A DNA stretch of 64,000 nt, taken from CAG-411 sp050875145. Lineage in GTDB: Bacteria; Bacillota; Clostridia; Lachnospirales; Lachnospiraceae. Position numbers and translations under genes: made by a program. Within the stretch, counting starts at the first letter, position 1, and each line of letters begins with the position of its first letter. The notes beneath the pieces are model-generated. The model searched no databases, was not told where the DNA came from, and was given only the letters and a program-made list of their open reading frames with translations. Below, one piece after another: positions 1 through 8,288 of the stretch. Location: NCBI GenBank assembly GCA_050875145.1, contig JBNMLH010000005.1, positions 1 through 64,000 of the forward strand. The letters run 5' to 3'.

Positions 1-55
1 GCTAAAAATATAAACTTTGGCTGGTCATTTTGTTCATGACGCTGTTACCAGCTAT

Positions 56-120
56 GAACTCATATGTGCAAATTGCACTTCACGAGCAAGCTCTCACGTA
101 CAATTTGCACATATGAGTTC
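56..120. repeat. Perfect 20-bp inverted repeat (large hairpin)
   Basis: The arms 56-75 and 101-120 are exact reverse complements (GAACTCATATGTGCAAATTG) around a 25-nt centre that itself contains GAGC-AA-GCTC. No T-tract follows, so this is not an ordinary terminator. Several GAACAGTTAC-like motifs lie just downstream (about 128, 254 and 295), which suggests remains of small non-coding mobile elements. No convincing gene is seen in 1-575. Confidence 0.6.
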
Positions 121-363
121 GCACCTTCTGAACAGTTACAATTCAAGTTAATAAAACTTGTTGTTTTTATACTACTATGTTTCATTATAGCATTTACCTT
201 CTATAATGGAAATCAATATTTTAGCCAATTTTTCATGCTACGAAAGAAACTTCTGAACAGTTACATTTTGTCAATCTCTCCGCCTGCTATGTGAAACAGT
301 TATAATTGCTTGCACACATTCAAGAAGTACCAAAGAACACTGTGATTTAACACAAGCAAGGAA

Positions 364-504
364 GTCCCCCACTTCTATTGAGCAAAGCAATAAGTGGCGG
401 GTGGGGACTTGCTTGTATCAGGAGGGGTACAAACCCCTTCTGATATGCTGCGATAGCAGATAATCGTGTTATGAGCAAGTAGCAGAGCGGATTGCAAATA
501 TCCG
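364..504 (+). repeat. Structured repeat element, copy 1 (three hairpins plus 33-nt box)
   Basis: Three hairpins follow one another: 364-408 (GTCCCC...GGGGAC with an inner CACTT/AAGTG stem), 416-445 (TATCAGGAGGGG paired with CCCCTTCTGATA) and 448-459 (CTGC-GATA-GCAG). A 33-nt box at 471-503 begins ATGAGCAAGTAGCA and ends ATATCC. The same order occurs at 49479-49598, and the last hairpin plus box at 53444-53502. The layout resembles the ends of IS200/IS605-type elements or their non-coding derivatives. That assignment is inference; no transposase is present. Confidence 0.6.
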
Positions 505-513
505 ATTGATTGG

Positions 514-542
514 TTGACAAGTTCTTTTTTCAAAAGTAAAAT
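514..542 (+). promoter_or_regulatory. Promoter of ddh
   Basis: TTGACA at 514-519 and TAAAAT at 537-542 are separated by 17 bp, a good vegetative promoter directly downstream of repeat copy 1 and about 35 bp before the ddh start. Confidence 0.65.
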
Positions 543-575
543 TAGGAATAGAGCGAATCAGAAGGAGGATGAAAC

Positions 576-1556
576 ATGAGAATCGGAATTTTAGGATATG
601 GAAATCTTGGTAGAGGAGTAGAGTGTGCAATTAAGCAGAATCAAGACATGGAATTGGTTGCAGTATTTACCAGACGTGCACCAGAAAGTGTGTCAATTTT
701 AACAGAAACTGCGACTGTTTGCTATGTTGAAGATGTGGAACAGTGGAAGGATAAGATTGATGTTATGATTCTTTGCGGTGGTAGTGCAACAGACTTGCCA
801 GAACAAACACCAAAGTATGCACAGTTGTTTAATGTAGTAGACAGTTTTGACACTCATGCCAGAATTCCAGAACATTTTGAGAATGTAGATGCAGCAGCGA
901 AGAAAAGTGGACATGTTGGAATTATTTCAGTAGGCTGGGACCCAGGAATGTTCTCTTTGAATCGTATGTATGCCAATGCCATTTTGCCAGAAGGACGTGA
1001 TTACACATTCTGGGGAAAAGGTGTCAGCCAGGGACATTCTGATGCAATCCGTCGTGTAGAAGGTGTTAAAGATGGAAAGCAGTATACAATTCCGGTAGAA
1101 GCAGCACTGGAAGCAGTGAGAAATGGAGAAAATCCAGAGCTTACTACAAGACAGAAGCATACGAGAGAATGCTTTGTTGTTTTGGAGGAAGGTGCAGATG
1201 CTGCAAAGGTAGAAGAAACAATCAAAAATATGCCAAATTATTTTGCAGATTATGACACTACCGTTCATTTTATCAGTGAGGAAGAATTGAAGGCAAATCA
1301 CAGTGGTATTCCACATGGTGGTTTTGTAATCCGTTCTGGAAAGACAGGCTGGGAGCAGGAGCATAATCATGTGATTGAGTATAGCTTGAAACTTGACTCA
1401 AATCCAGAATTTACAGCTAGTGTTATTGTAGCTTATGCAAGAGCAGCATTTCGATTATATAAAGAAGGTCAGAACGGCTGCAAGACAGTATTTGATATTG
1501 CACCAGCATATTTGAGCGCGAAAGATGGTGCTGAATTGCGTAAGAATCTTTTGTAA
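576..1556 (+). CDS. ddh: meso-diaminopimelate D-dehydrogenase
   Basis: A cytoplasmic NADPH-dependent enzyme that makes meso-diaminopimelate from tetrahydrodipicolinate in one step, feeding lysine and peptidoglycan synthesis. The 326-residue protein has the family's usual length. It opens with the dinucleotide-binding loop GILGYGNLG (residues 4-12), then CGGSATDLP and the substrate-loop motif SVGWDPGM near residue 120. The start is fixed by AAGGAGG about 8 nt upstream. It is transcribed alone between its own promoter and the terminator at 1618. The dehydrogenase route is a shortcut compared with the succinylase or acetylase routes. Confidence 0.95.
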   Translation: MRIGILGYGNLGRGVECAIKQNQDMELVAVFTRRAPESVSILTETATVCYVEDVEQWKDKIDVMILCGGSATDLPEQTPKYAQLFNVVDSFDTHARIPEHFENVDAAAKKSGHVGIISVGWDPGMFSLNRMYANAILPEGRDYTFWGKGVSQGHSDAIRRVEGVKDGKQYTIPVEAALEAVRNGENPELTTRQKHTRECFVVLEEGADAAKVEETIKNMPNYFADYDTTVHFISEEELKANHSGIPHGGFVIRSGKTGWEQEHNHVIEYSLKLDSNPEFTASVIVAYARAAFRLYKEGQNGCKTVFDIAPAYLSAKDGAELRKNLL

Positions 1557-1617
1557 AAAAGAATTTAGATGGTTAATGGTTCACAGATTAGTGAATGGTA
1601 ACTTTAGATGAAAAAAC

Positions 1618-1664
1618 AAACGACCATATAAGAGTGGTATAGATCACTCTTGTGTGGTCGTTTT
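1618..1664 (+). terminator. Rho-independent terminator after ddh
   Basis: AAACGACCA and an AAGAGTG segment pair with CACTCTT and TGGTCGTTT; a short T-rich run follows. Confidence 0.75.
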
Positions 1665-1670
1665 GTATTA

Positions 1671-2012
1671 ATTACTAAAGAATTTTGTGATATATATTTG
1701 ATGTGTGACAATGGTACGTCTGTTTGCAAAATATATTGCAATAATAATACGGATGTTTTAAAATACAAAGAAATATTGACAGCGCTACGCTTGGTATGGT
1801 AAGATAGTGTCGTTCGAACAAATAATTAGTGGTTATATAGAAGAAAATGTAATTACTAATTGTATTACTGAAGAATGTTTTATAGATAGTTTTTATGAAT
1901 GCATATATCACGACTTAAATAAATAATGGAGTTATTCAAATTTATTAGAAATTGGGAGATTGACAAAAATTTCATTGAAATGTTTTTTAGGGATAATAGT
2001 ATGTATATATGA
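1671..2012 (+). pseudogene. Possible frameshifted gene remnant
   Basis: Three open stretches in two frames follow one another without a good start: 1671-1802 (includes KYKEILTALRLVW then stop), 1793-1926 in the next frame (includes IISGYIEENVITNC, ends HDLNK), and 1926-2012 back in the first frame (MELFKFIRNWEIDKNF). Their composition is protein-like and the stretches join at TAATG. This could be a small decayed gene or chance. No family is recognised. The rest of 1557-2151 holds no other clear feature. Confidence 0.3.
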
Positions 2013-2151
2013 AGGAGGGATTGTCGATAAAGCATGCTTCTATCTGTATACAGTGGTTCATCTACACGTTGAAAAAATATTTGATTTTTTGCAATGCGAC
2101 GTGTATTTTGTGCATGCCATAATAATACAATGAGGAAGGAATAAAATACAT

Positions 2152-2709
2152 ATGAAAATTAGAAAACAGACAATAATAGGTGTATTGCTTGCATCAATTA
2201 TTGTATCACCTTTGGGAGTGAAAAATAGTGCAATGGCTTCATCTGAGGATCGTTACACAAAGGATACGGAGAAAATATCTTGTCCAGATAAAGGAACACT
2301 TACCTCTTATTGTGAGAATCAAACATATGGAAAATTAACTGGAAAATCTAGAAAAATTAAGTTTTATACTTATGCCGCATATAATGGTTCAAGCAAGGTG
2401 GAAGAAATTAGGGTGTCTTGGAATTTAGGAGCTAAGATGCGTAATAAATGTGAACTTACTGCAACAGTTTCCATGAATAGTAACAGGGAATATGGAGTGA
2501 AGGCATCCGCTAGTATGTCTTGGCAAAATTGTAATACAGCAAAGAAATATTGGAGTAGTACAAATGGTTGTAGAACAGAATATGAAGATTCAAATTATGT
2601 AATTGCACCAGATGTAGATTTGAAGGGGTATCAATTTTGGTTGAAATCCACGGCATACGTAAAGTTAAAGGGATATTCACATTCAACTTCTATTAGCACT
2701 GGAACATGA
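2152..2709 (+). CDS. Secreted Cys-containing protein of unknown function
   Basis: A 185-residue protein with a typical Sec signal peptide: basic start MKIRKQT, hydrophobic stretch to about residue 24, likely cleavage near AMA-SS at residues 28-30. The mature part has five cysteines and is rich in Ser, Lys, Tyr and Asn, with no membrane segment. No family is recognised. A terminator-like hairpin separates it from a lipoprotein and an ABC transporter pair. Small secreted protein plus dedicated ABC transporter is a layout seen for bacteriocins such as the lactococcin 972 group, but the protein is longer than those and similarity is not evident. A purely structural or signalling role is equally possible. 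Confidence 0.6.
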   Translation: MKIRKQTIIGVLLASIIVSPLGVKNSAMASSEDRYTKDTEKISCPDKGTLTSYCENQTYGKLTGKSRKIKFYTYAAYNGSSKVEEIRVSWNLGAKMRNKCELTATVSMNSNREYGVKASASMSWQNCNTAKKYWSSTNGCRTEYEDSNYVIAPDVDLKGYQFWLKSTAYVKLKGYSHSTSISTGT

Positions 2710-2811
2710 TGTAATTTATAACAGTAATATACATACAAAGTATGTTGGCATAGTTATATGATCTTGCTTTTATTGAGGCATATAGGCAAAAAGCTGACAA
2801 AGTGACGGGGA

Positions 2812-2851
2812 ATTTTATCATTTGTTTTTAATGAGTTCCCTGTTATTTTTT
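2812..2851 (+). terminator. Terminator or attenuator between secreted protein and lipoprotein genes
   Basis: TGACGGGGAA pairs with TTCCCTGTTA across an AT-rich loop, followed by six T. Read-through would link the secreted protein gene to the downstream three genes. Confidence 0.6.
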
Positions 2852-2875
2852 GATTGAAAGGAAAAATCGAAAGTG

Positions 2876-3820
2876 ATGAAAAACAAAAAAATATTTGCAG
2901 TCGTATTGATTATGATAACGATTTTGGTCAGTAGTGGATGTAACGAGAAAAAACAAGAACACAAGGCTCATACAGCAGAGAAAACAAAAATGGAATATTG
3001 TTCCACATTAAAAATGAAGGAACAAGAGGAAGTTATGTATGATGTATATAATGAAAGATTAGGATGTTATAATATCGTTTCCAATAAATACCAGTATTTT
3101 TATGATACGGATGGGGTATTTGCATATAAGACCGCTGGTGGTTTTGAAATGTATACAGTAGGATCTTCAAATTATAATTATTTCAGTATACTAAAAAGAA
3201 ATAAAAAAGAGATTGAAAAAGTGATGGATATTGATCCGAAAGACTCTGTAACTCCCTGTGATAAGTATAAGGGGGAATACTATTTTTTGTTAGAAAAGGA
3301 TTCCCTACAGACAAATCACTTGGATCGTAGTATTGTGAAATATAATGAAAAAGAGAATACATTAGAAGAGGTATTTGGGTTAAAGAATAAATATCTTATG
3401 CCAGGTATCTTTGTATCAGACAAGATGTATTATACGATTTACCAGAAAGAAAAAGATTGTTATGAATTGTATGCGTTGGATATGCATACGAATAAGAGTA
3501 AAAAGGTGCGTGATAATTTGCAGTCTGATGGTATTTATAACTATGAGGATACTATATTGGTACGAAATAAAGATAAAATTGAGGATTTGAAAGGGAATGT
3601 GTATTTCCAATTTAGGAATACTACTACTGGTATAGATTATATAAAGGAACGAAACGAGTTTATTCAGGTTTATCCAAATGAAAATGAAGACTTGCAGTAT
3701 GATGTATGGAATCTGAAAAAAAAGAAAATGGTACTGACAAATACTTACTATCTGGGGCATGGTGTAGTGAATGGAAAACTTAGAATTTACACAGAAGATG
3801 GTTACCAAGATTGTGAGTAG
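2876..3820 (+). CDS. Lipoprotein of unknown function
   Basis: About 314 residues with a lipoprotein signal: hydrophobic stretch ending in the lipobox VSSGC (cysteine near residue 22). The body is rich in Lys, Tyr and Asp, with repeated short beta-like segments such as YDTDGVFAYK and YYTIYQKEKD, suggesting a beta-propeller-like fold (inference). It should be anchored on the outer face of the membrane. It precedes an ABC ATPase by 25 nt and probably belongs with it. GTG at 2873 is an alternative start; ATG at 2876 is preferred. It may be the immunity or sensing part of the upstream secreted protein system. Confidence 0.6.
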   Translation: MKNKKIFAVVLIMITILVSSGCNEKKQEHKAHTAEKTKMEYCSTLKMKEQEEVMYDVYNERLGCYNIVSNKYQYFYDTDGVFAYKTAGGFEMYTVGSSNYNYFSILKRNKKEIEKVMDIDPKDSVTPCDKYKGEYYFLLEKDSLQTNHLDRSIVKYNEKENTLEEVFGLKNKYLMPGIFVSDKMYYTIYQKEKDCYELYALDMHTNKSKKVRDNLQSDGIYNYEDTILVRNKDKIEDLKGNVYFQFRNTTTGIDYIKERNEFIQVYPNENEDLQYDVWNLKKKKMVLTNTYYLGHGVVNGKLRIYTEDGYQDCE

Positions 3821-3845
3821 TATAGAGAGAATAGGAATGGGTTAC

Positions 3846-4454
3846 ATGATAGAATTAACGGATGTGTGTTATGAAACAGAAAATCAAGGTATCTTTGCAC
3901 ATGTAAATTATCAATTTAAAAAAGGCATGTATATTGTACAAGGAGAAAGTGGAATAGGGAAAACTACCTTGCTTAATATGATTTATGGTTATAAAAAGCC
4001 GTTATCAGGAAGTATACATGTGCAAGAAGGTATCAAAATGCGGTACTTGTTTCAGGAAGATATGATTTTTCAAAATCTAACACTATTGGAAAACTTTATT
4101 ATAAAATGTAATGCAATTGGGATTGTGGAAAACAGAATGGAGAAGATTCAAACATTGTGTATGCAATATGGAATAAAAGATAAATTAAACTGTAGGGTTA
4201 GTACTCTTTCCGGTGGGGAAAAAAAGCGTGCACAGATTGCCATGCTTGGCTTAGAGGAGTTTGATGTGCTTTTGTTGGATGAACCCATTGCAAATTTAGA
4301 TAAAAAAAATAGTAATAGCATCATACAATTGCTATTGGAAATGAAGGAAAAAACGATTATCATTGTTAGTCATCAGAAGATAGAATTAGCAGATAAACGC
4401 GCGAAATGGATAAGGATAAAGGACAAAAAATTATATGAAGTCGAGAATTCATGA
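3846..4454 (+). CDS. ABC transporter ATP-binding protein
   Basis: A short ABC ATPase of about 202 residues, with Walker A GESGIGKTT, signature LSGGEKKRAQ, Walker B VLLLDEP and H-switch SHQK. It is of the LolD/MacB-like class that pairs with FtsX-type permeases. The ATG at 3846 gives the family-typical MIELTDV start; an ATG nine bases upstream (3837) is possible. Its 3' end overlaps the permease gene by 20 nt, so the two are translationally coupled and probably form one complex that exports a peptide or acts as a mechanotransmission or detoxification unit. Confidence 0.85.
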   Translation: MIELTDVCYETENQGIFAHVNYQFKKGMYIVQGESGIGKTTLLNMIYGYKKPLSGSIHVQEGIKMRYLFQEDMIFQNLTLLENFIIKCNAIGIVENRMEKIQTLCMQYGIKDKLNCRVSTLSGGEKKRAQIAMLGLEEFDVLLLDEPIANLDKKNSNSIIQLLLEMKEKTIIIVSHQKIELADKRAKWIRIKDKKLYEVENS

Positions 4455-5628
4455 AACAAGAAAATTAATCTTAAAGAAAACCAGTAATTATCTAAGAAAT
4501 TCGATTCTTATATTTATGTTGACGATTATATGTTTCCTATATGGATGTATGTTTTATGTGAGCAATCAACAAAATACCAAGCACAATTTTATTACCAATG
4601 AAAATGTACATATGATTCAAATTACAGGGAAAATAGAATCAGACAAGTATAAGGCGATTTCACAGAAGGATATTGATAAAATTCAAAAAGCAATAAAAGA
4701 GAAAAATATTTGTGTGAATGAAATACCAATCTATAAGATGACAGGTATAAGTAGCGGGGATGAATATGAGCCAATGTGCATTTATGGTGTAGATCCTCAA
4801 AAGGCAAAGTATGTTTGTAATACATCTATGAAAGACAACGTGCTCTATATTAGAGAGGATTATGACCAGGATAAAATGAGTCTAAACATCCAAGAGATAC
4901 AGGAGGATGAAGATGGAAATTTACATTCGGACAAGGTGACTGCTAAAAAATATAAAGTTAGTAATGTTTTGAAATCTAGAACTACCTCTGCGATAATTGA
5001 TATGGAGGATGAGCAATTTACAGATTATGCTTACGTTACTATGGATACATTTCAAAGTATGCAACAGATTATGTCTACAGATAAGGCAGAGAATGTTTAC
5101 AATTTGCTAGAAGCTATTTATGTGGATGTGAGAAGTGTTTATGAGGTAGACCAGTGTGCGAAATTGTTGGAGGGGAAGGGATATCTTATTGATTATACAT
5201 TCGATGATTTTGATGCAATGAGTACAACGATTAAAAATTCAACACTTTTTTTGAATTTGCTATTGATCATTATGGTATTTTCTTCTTCGATAAATTTACT
5301 ATTATCTTTCTGTGACTATTTGAAATTGCAGCAAAAGGATGTAGGAATTTTGAAATATTACGGATTTTCAATCTCTGATGTGATGAAGATTTATCGAGGA
5401 AATATTAACGGAATTTTTGGTGTATGTGAGTTGATTGCAGCAATAGCGTGTGTGATTATGGGCATGATGTTTCAACTGAAAAATTGGTGGATTGTATCAG
5501 GTGAAATGTTAATAATTGTGACGATAGGAATGTTATTTCTTCGTTTTATTGTGAATCAAGTGATCCTAAAAAAAATTGTAACAAAGGATGTTTTAACCTT
5601 GGTTAAGGATACAAAGGAATTTGAGTAA
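4435..5628 (+). CDS. FtsX-type ABC transporter permease
   Basis: A 397-residue membrane protein: one N-terminal membrane segment (about residues 20-42), a large extracellular domain of about 230 residues, then three C-terminal membrane segments (roughly 275-300, 320-345 and 352-375). This is the MacB/FtsX topology. It overlaps the ATPase gene. Such transporters usually pump peptides or lipoproteins across or out of the membrane, or sense antimicrobial peptides. With the secreted protein and lipoprotein upstream it completes a four-gene unit. The substrate is unknown. Confidence 0.75.
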   Translation: MKSRIHETRKLILKKTSNYLRNSILIFMLTIICFLYGCMFYVSNQQNTKHNFITNENVHMIQITGKIESDKYKAISQKDIDKIQKAIKEKNICVNEIPIYKMTGISSGDEYEPMCIYGVDPQKAKYVCNTSMKDNVLYIREDYDQDKMSLNIQEIQEDEDGNLHSDKVTAKKYKVSNVLKSRTTSAIIDMEDEQFTDYAYVTMDTFQSMQQIMSTDKAENVYNLLEAIYVDVRSVYEVDQCAKLLEGKGYLIDYTFDDFDAMSTTIKNSTLFLNLLLIIMVFSSSINLLLSFCDYLKLQQKDVGILKYYGFSISDVMKIYRGNINGIFGVCELIAAIACVIMGMMFQLKNWWIVSGEMLIIVTIGMLFLRFIVNQVILKKIVTKDVLTLVKDTKEFE

Positions 5629-5701
5629 GGAAATAACGACCATATATTTTTGTTACCGTTCACATTACTGTGGATCGCAACAGCTTTTCCATGCAATTGT
5701 C

Positions 5702-5730
5702 TTTATGAAAAAGAGTAATTATGGTATAAT
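5702..5730 (+). promoter_or_regulatory. Extended -10 promoter of the rubrerythrin gene
   Basis: TGGTATAAT (TATAAT at 5725-5730) is an extended -10 element, with a weak TTTATG -35 seventeen bases before it. A GTTAC-N-GTTCAC motif lies just upstream at 5651. Confidence 0.5.
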
Positions 5731-5756
5731 AAAGGAAAAAAATGGAGGTAGGTAAT

Positions 5757-6296
5757 ATGGGAAACAAATATGCAGGAACACAAACAGAAAAAAATCTTAT
5801 GGAAGCATTTTCGGGGGAATCACAGGCAAGAAATAAGTATACTTATTTTGCTTCTAAGGCTAAAAAGGAAGGGTTTGAACAGATATCTGCACTTTTCTTA
5901 AAAACTGCAGATAATGAAAAAGAACATGCGAAAATGTGGTTTAAAGAGTTAAATGGAATTGGAAATACTGCGGAAAATCTTGCGGCAGCAGCAGAGGGAG
6001 AAAATTTTGAGTGGACGGACATGTATGAGGGCTTTGCCAAAACTGCGGAGGAAGAAGGATTTCCAGAATTAGCAGCAAAATTTCGCTTGGTTGGAGCAAT
6101 CGAAAAACAACACGAAGAACGTTATCGTGCATTGTTGCACAATGTAGAAGCGCAGGAAGTATTTGCCAAGAGTGAAGTAAAAGTTTGGGAATGCCGTAAT
6201 TGTGGACATATTGTAGTAGGGGAAAAGGCACCAGAAGTCTGTCCGGTTTGTGCACATCCACAGGCATATTTTGAGGTACGTGAAGAAAACTATTAA
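5757..6296 (+). CDS. rbr: Rubrerythrin
   Basis: A cytoplasmic non-haem iron peroxidase that reduces hydrogen peroxide to water with electrons from rubredoxin or NADH oxidoreductases, protecting anaerobes from oxygen. The N-terminal ferritin-like four-helix domain carries the di-iron ligands in ESQARNKY, EKEH and EKQHEERY. The C-terminal rubredoxin-like domain has CRNCG and CPVCA for one Fe(SCys)4. The start is set at 5757 because GGAGG lies 8 nt upstream; the ATG at 5742 overlaps that binding site. Length (179 aa) is normal. It has its own promoter and terminator. Confidence 0.95.
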   Translation: MGNKYAGTQTEKNLMEAFSGESQARNKYTYFASKAKKEGFEQISALFLKTADNEKEHAKMWFKELNGIGNTAENLAAAAEGENFEWTDMYEGFAKTAEEEGFPELAAKFRLVGAIEKQHEERYRALLHNVEAQEVFAKSEVKVWECRNCGHIVVGEKAPEVCPVCAHPQAYFEVREENY

Positions 6297-6308
6297 GATA
6301 ATGAAAAG

Positions 6309-6357
6309 AGGGTGTCGTAATAACGGTTTTAAATCGCTATTGTGACACCTTTTTTTA
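6309..6357 (+). terminator. Rho-independent terminator after rubrerythrin
   Basis: GGTGTCGTAATA pairs with TATTGTGACACC, followed by seven T. Confidence 0.85.
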
Positions 6358-6465
6358 TTCAGTATTGCTATGAAGGTTGTTCCTATGCTTCGTTGTTAAT
6401 CGTATACTTTTTGCCGCAATATTTTGTGTTGAATAGATATGATATGGAAGGAACAAATGAAATAT

Positions 6466-6784
6466 TCAAATTTCAGTTTTCTCCTGTATAAACATTAAGG
6501 AAAAGCCACCAAATAAAAGCAAGCAGGAAATCCATATGGTGTGCATTTTGAAAAATAGAATAAAATAACTTCCCAAACCGGCACCTAAGGAAAACAGAAG
6601 GATGATTGCAAAGTAATGGAGGGATTTGTAAAGTGTTTGTTTATTGTGCATTTGCAAAGACATGCCCTCTTGCAATGTAGGTATAAACATCCTGTAAACC
6701 GCCGGATATGGATAATAAGGCAGCAGTAAGAAAGGATTCGGACATTTGCCTATTTGGATGATGGTGAAAATTTGTGAATTTCAT
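6466..6784 (-). pseudogene. Broken YoaK/DUF1275-family membrane protein gene
   Basis: Reading from 6784, after an AGGAGG site, the first 47 codons give a family-typical start (MSESFLTAALL, SGGLQDVYTY, GHVFANAQ) and then hit a stop. The same family's last membrane helices (LGAGLGSYFILFF, ISCLLLFGGFSLMF) continue in another frame to 6466. The middle, roughly 130 residues including the TGN motif after FANAQ, is missing. Seen: an internal deletion plus frameshift. The intact family is a six-helix membrane protein of unknown substrate. Confidence 0.75.
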
Positions 6785-6929
6785 AGTGCCTCCTATATAA
6801 TCAAGATTTTTTAGTCATGAGGTATCTTTCATATTTTGTGACTGGCTTTCTTTGGGTTATTGCATTTTTGGCTATAAGAAAGTTCGTCCTATAGAGTAAA
6901 AAAGCTCTGCAAGCAAAACTTTTTCAAAA

Positions 6930-8288
6930 TTAGGTACAGTACCGAAACGTTTTATCTGTAAGAATTCGAGCAAATATAAGCCCGAAAGGTAATGCCAAAA
7001 TAATAAGCAATGCAGATGCAAGCCAGGAAGCTGCGGAAGTTAAATTCATAATGCCAAGGTTGTAAAATCCCTTATACAGATACAATCCAGGGACCATAAT
7101 TACAACAGAAGGTACTGTAATGGAGATTCTTGGATAACCGACCACACCTTTTAGTGTAGAAGCAAGGATACCTGCAATAAATGCGCCAATAGCGGCAGCG
7201 GCAGCAGGTGGAAAAGCGCACAGGTCAATCAGTTCTAAGCGAATCGTATTGGATGCAGCACCTATGATACCAGAAGCAATGGCAAGTGGGATGGGGCTGT
7301 TAAACATAATAGAAAATCCAAAAACCCCACAAAAACTGGCAAGTAAGCGAAATAAAATCCATTGCCATAAAGCAAGATTTAATGGAAGAAAAGAGATTGG
7401 TTTAAGTCCAAGCAACATAGCAAGTATCCAGGCAGTCATAGTGGAAACTGTTACGATAATCAATGAATACATAAATCGCTCTGAACCAGAACGCATATCC
7501 AGTTTAGCAAGGTCGATTCCACTGGTTATAAAAGGAAACCCTGGAATAATAAATAGCATAGAGCAAATGTATCCAGCTTCATGTTGTAGTCGTACGGAAA
7601 AGGCAAACTCCAATAATTTTAGTAAAAGGGTATAACTGAGACAAGCAGCAGATACGGACGAAATAATACATAAAAACAAAGTAAAGTGATGTTTGGAAAG
7701 CTTGCATCTAATATAGTTTCCGATTCCTGCGCCGACAAAAGCACATAGCATTTCTACGATGCCGCCACCAAGAAGAAAGGTGAAAGCACTACATGCCAAT
7801 GCAGCAGAAATAGCTAATATAAATGGAGAAGAAAGCCCATGAATTTTTTCAATTTCATCTAATGCGGAGTGGATTTCTTCACAACTTTCTGTAAGTTTTG
7901 TTTTGGAAAAATGAGCTACAAACTTTTCTAATCGATTGAGCTGTGAAGTGTTTACACCTGTATTTGTCAGACAGAGGGATTGGCTAAAACTGTTATTCCC
8001 ATCAAAACAGGTATAGTTAATAGACATAAGCCCAATATCAACGGTGCAGGTGATATTCATAAGTTCAGATAGTTCGTTCATGGAACTGCGGACACGCCAG
8101 GCCCCAGTTCCACAGGAAAGCATCATAATACCCACCCTTCCGACTACAGATGCTTTTGCGGACAGGCTTGCTTTCGTAATGGGAGTATGATCTGCGGAAT
8201 CGGCGTATTCATGCCAAAGGACATCCATATGATTTTTTTTAATGTTTGTTTGGGGTTTGGTGCTTTTCATAGTATCCCTCATTTCCAT
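6930..8288 (-). CDS. Threonine/serine exporter (ThrE family)
   Basis: A 452-residue protein with an N-terminal soluble DUF1212-type domain (about residues 25-160) and around ten membrane segments. The second half is the DUF3815-like part. Family hallmarks include the glycine-rich membrane segments GGGIVEMLCAFVGAGIGNY and IPGFPFITSG, and VPSVVIMVPG. It should export threonine or serine by proton antiport. Its start codon overlaps the end of the upstream 265-residue gene, so both are made together. The alternative start MKSTK (six codons later) cannot be excluded. Confidence 0.85.
   Translation of the reverse strand: MEMRDTMKSTKPQTNIKKNHMDVLWHEYADSADHTPITKASLSAKASVVGRVGIMMLSCGTGAWRVRSSMNELSELMNITCTVDIGLMSINYTCFDGNNSFSQSLCLTNTGVNTSQLNRLEKFVAHFSKTKLTESCEEIHSALDEIEKIHGLSSPFILAISAALACSAFTFLLGGGIVEMLCAFVGAGIGNYIRCKLSKHHFTLFLCIISSVSAACLSYTLLLKLLEFAFSVRLQHEAGYICSMLFIIPGFPFITSGIDLAKLDMRSGSERFMYSLIIVTVSTMTAWILAMLLGLKPISFLPLNLALWQWILFRLLASFCGVFGFSIMFNSPIPLAIASGIIGAASNTIRLELIDLCAFPPAAAAAIGAFIAGILASTLKGVVGYPRISITVPSVVIMVPGLYLYKGFYNLGIMNLTSAASWLASALLIILALPFGLIFARILTDKTFRYCT

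Noticed and set aside
64..294. 76-codon frame at the window start
   Set aside because: It runs through the large inverted repeat and GAACAGTTAC motifs, has no ribosome binding site and no protein-like pattern.
927..1370. Long antisense frame inside ddh
   Set aside because: It is a shadow of the strong ddh coding frame, with no binding site or recognisable domain.
2152..2709. Lactococcin 972-type bacteriocin
   Set aside because: Layout is similar, but the protein is twice the usual length and the typical C-terminal pattern is not evident; only unknown function is claimed.
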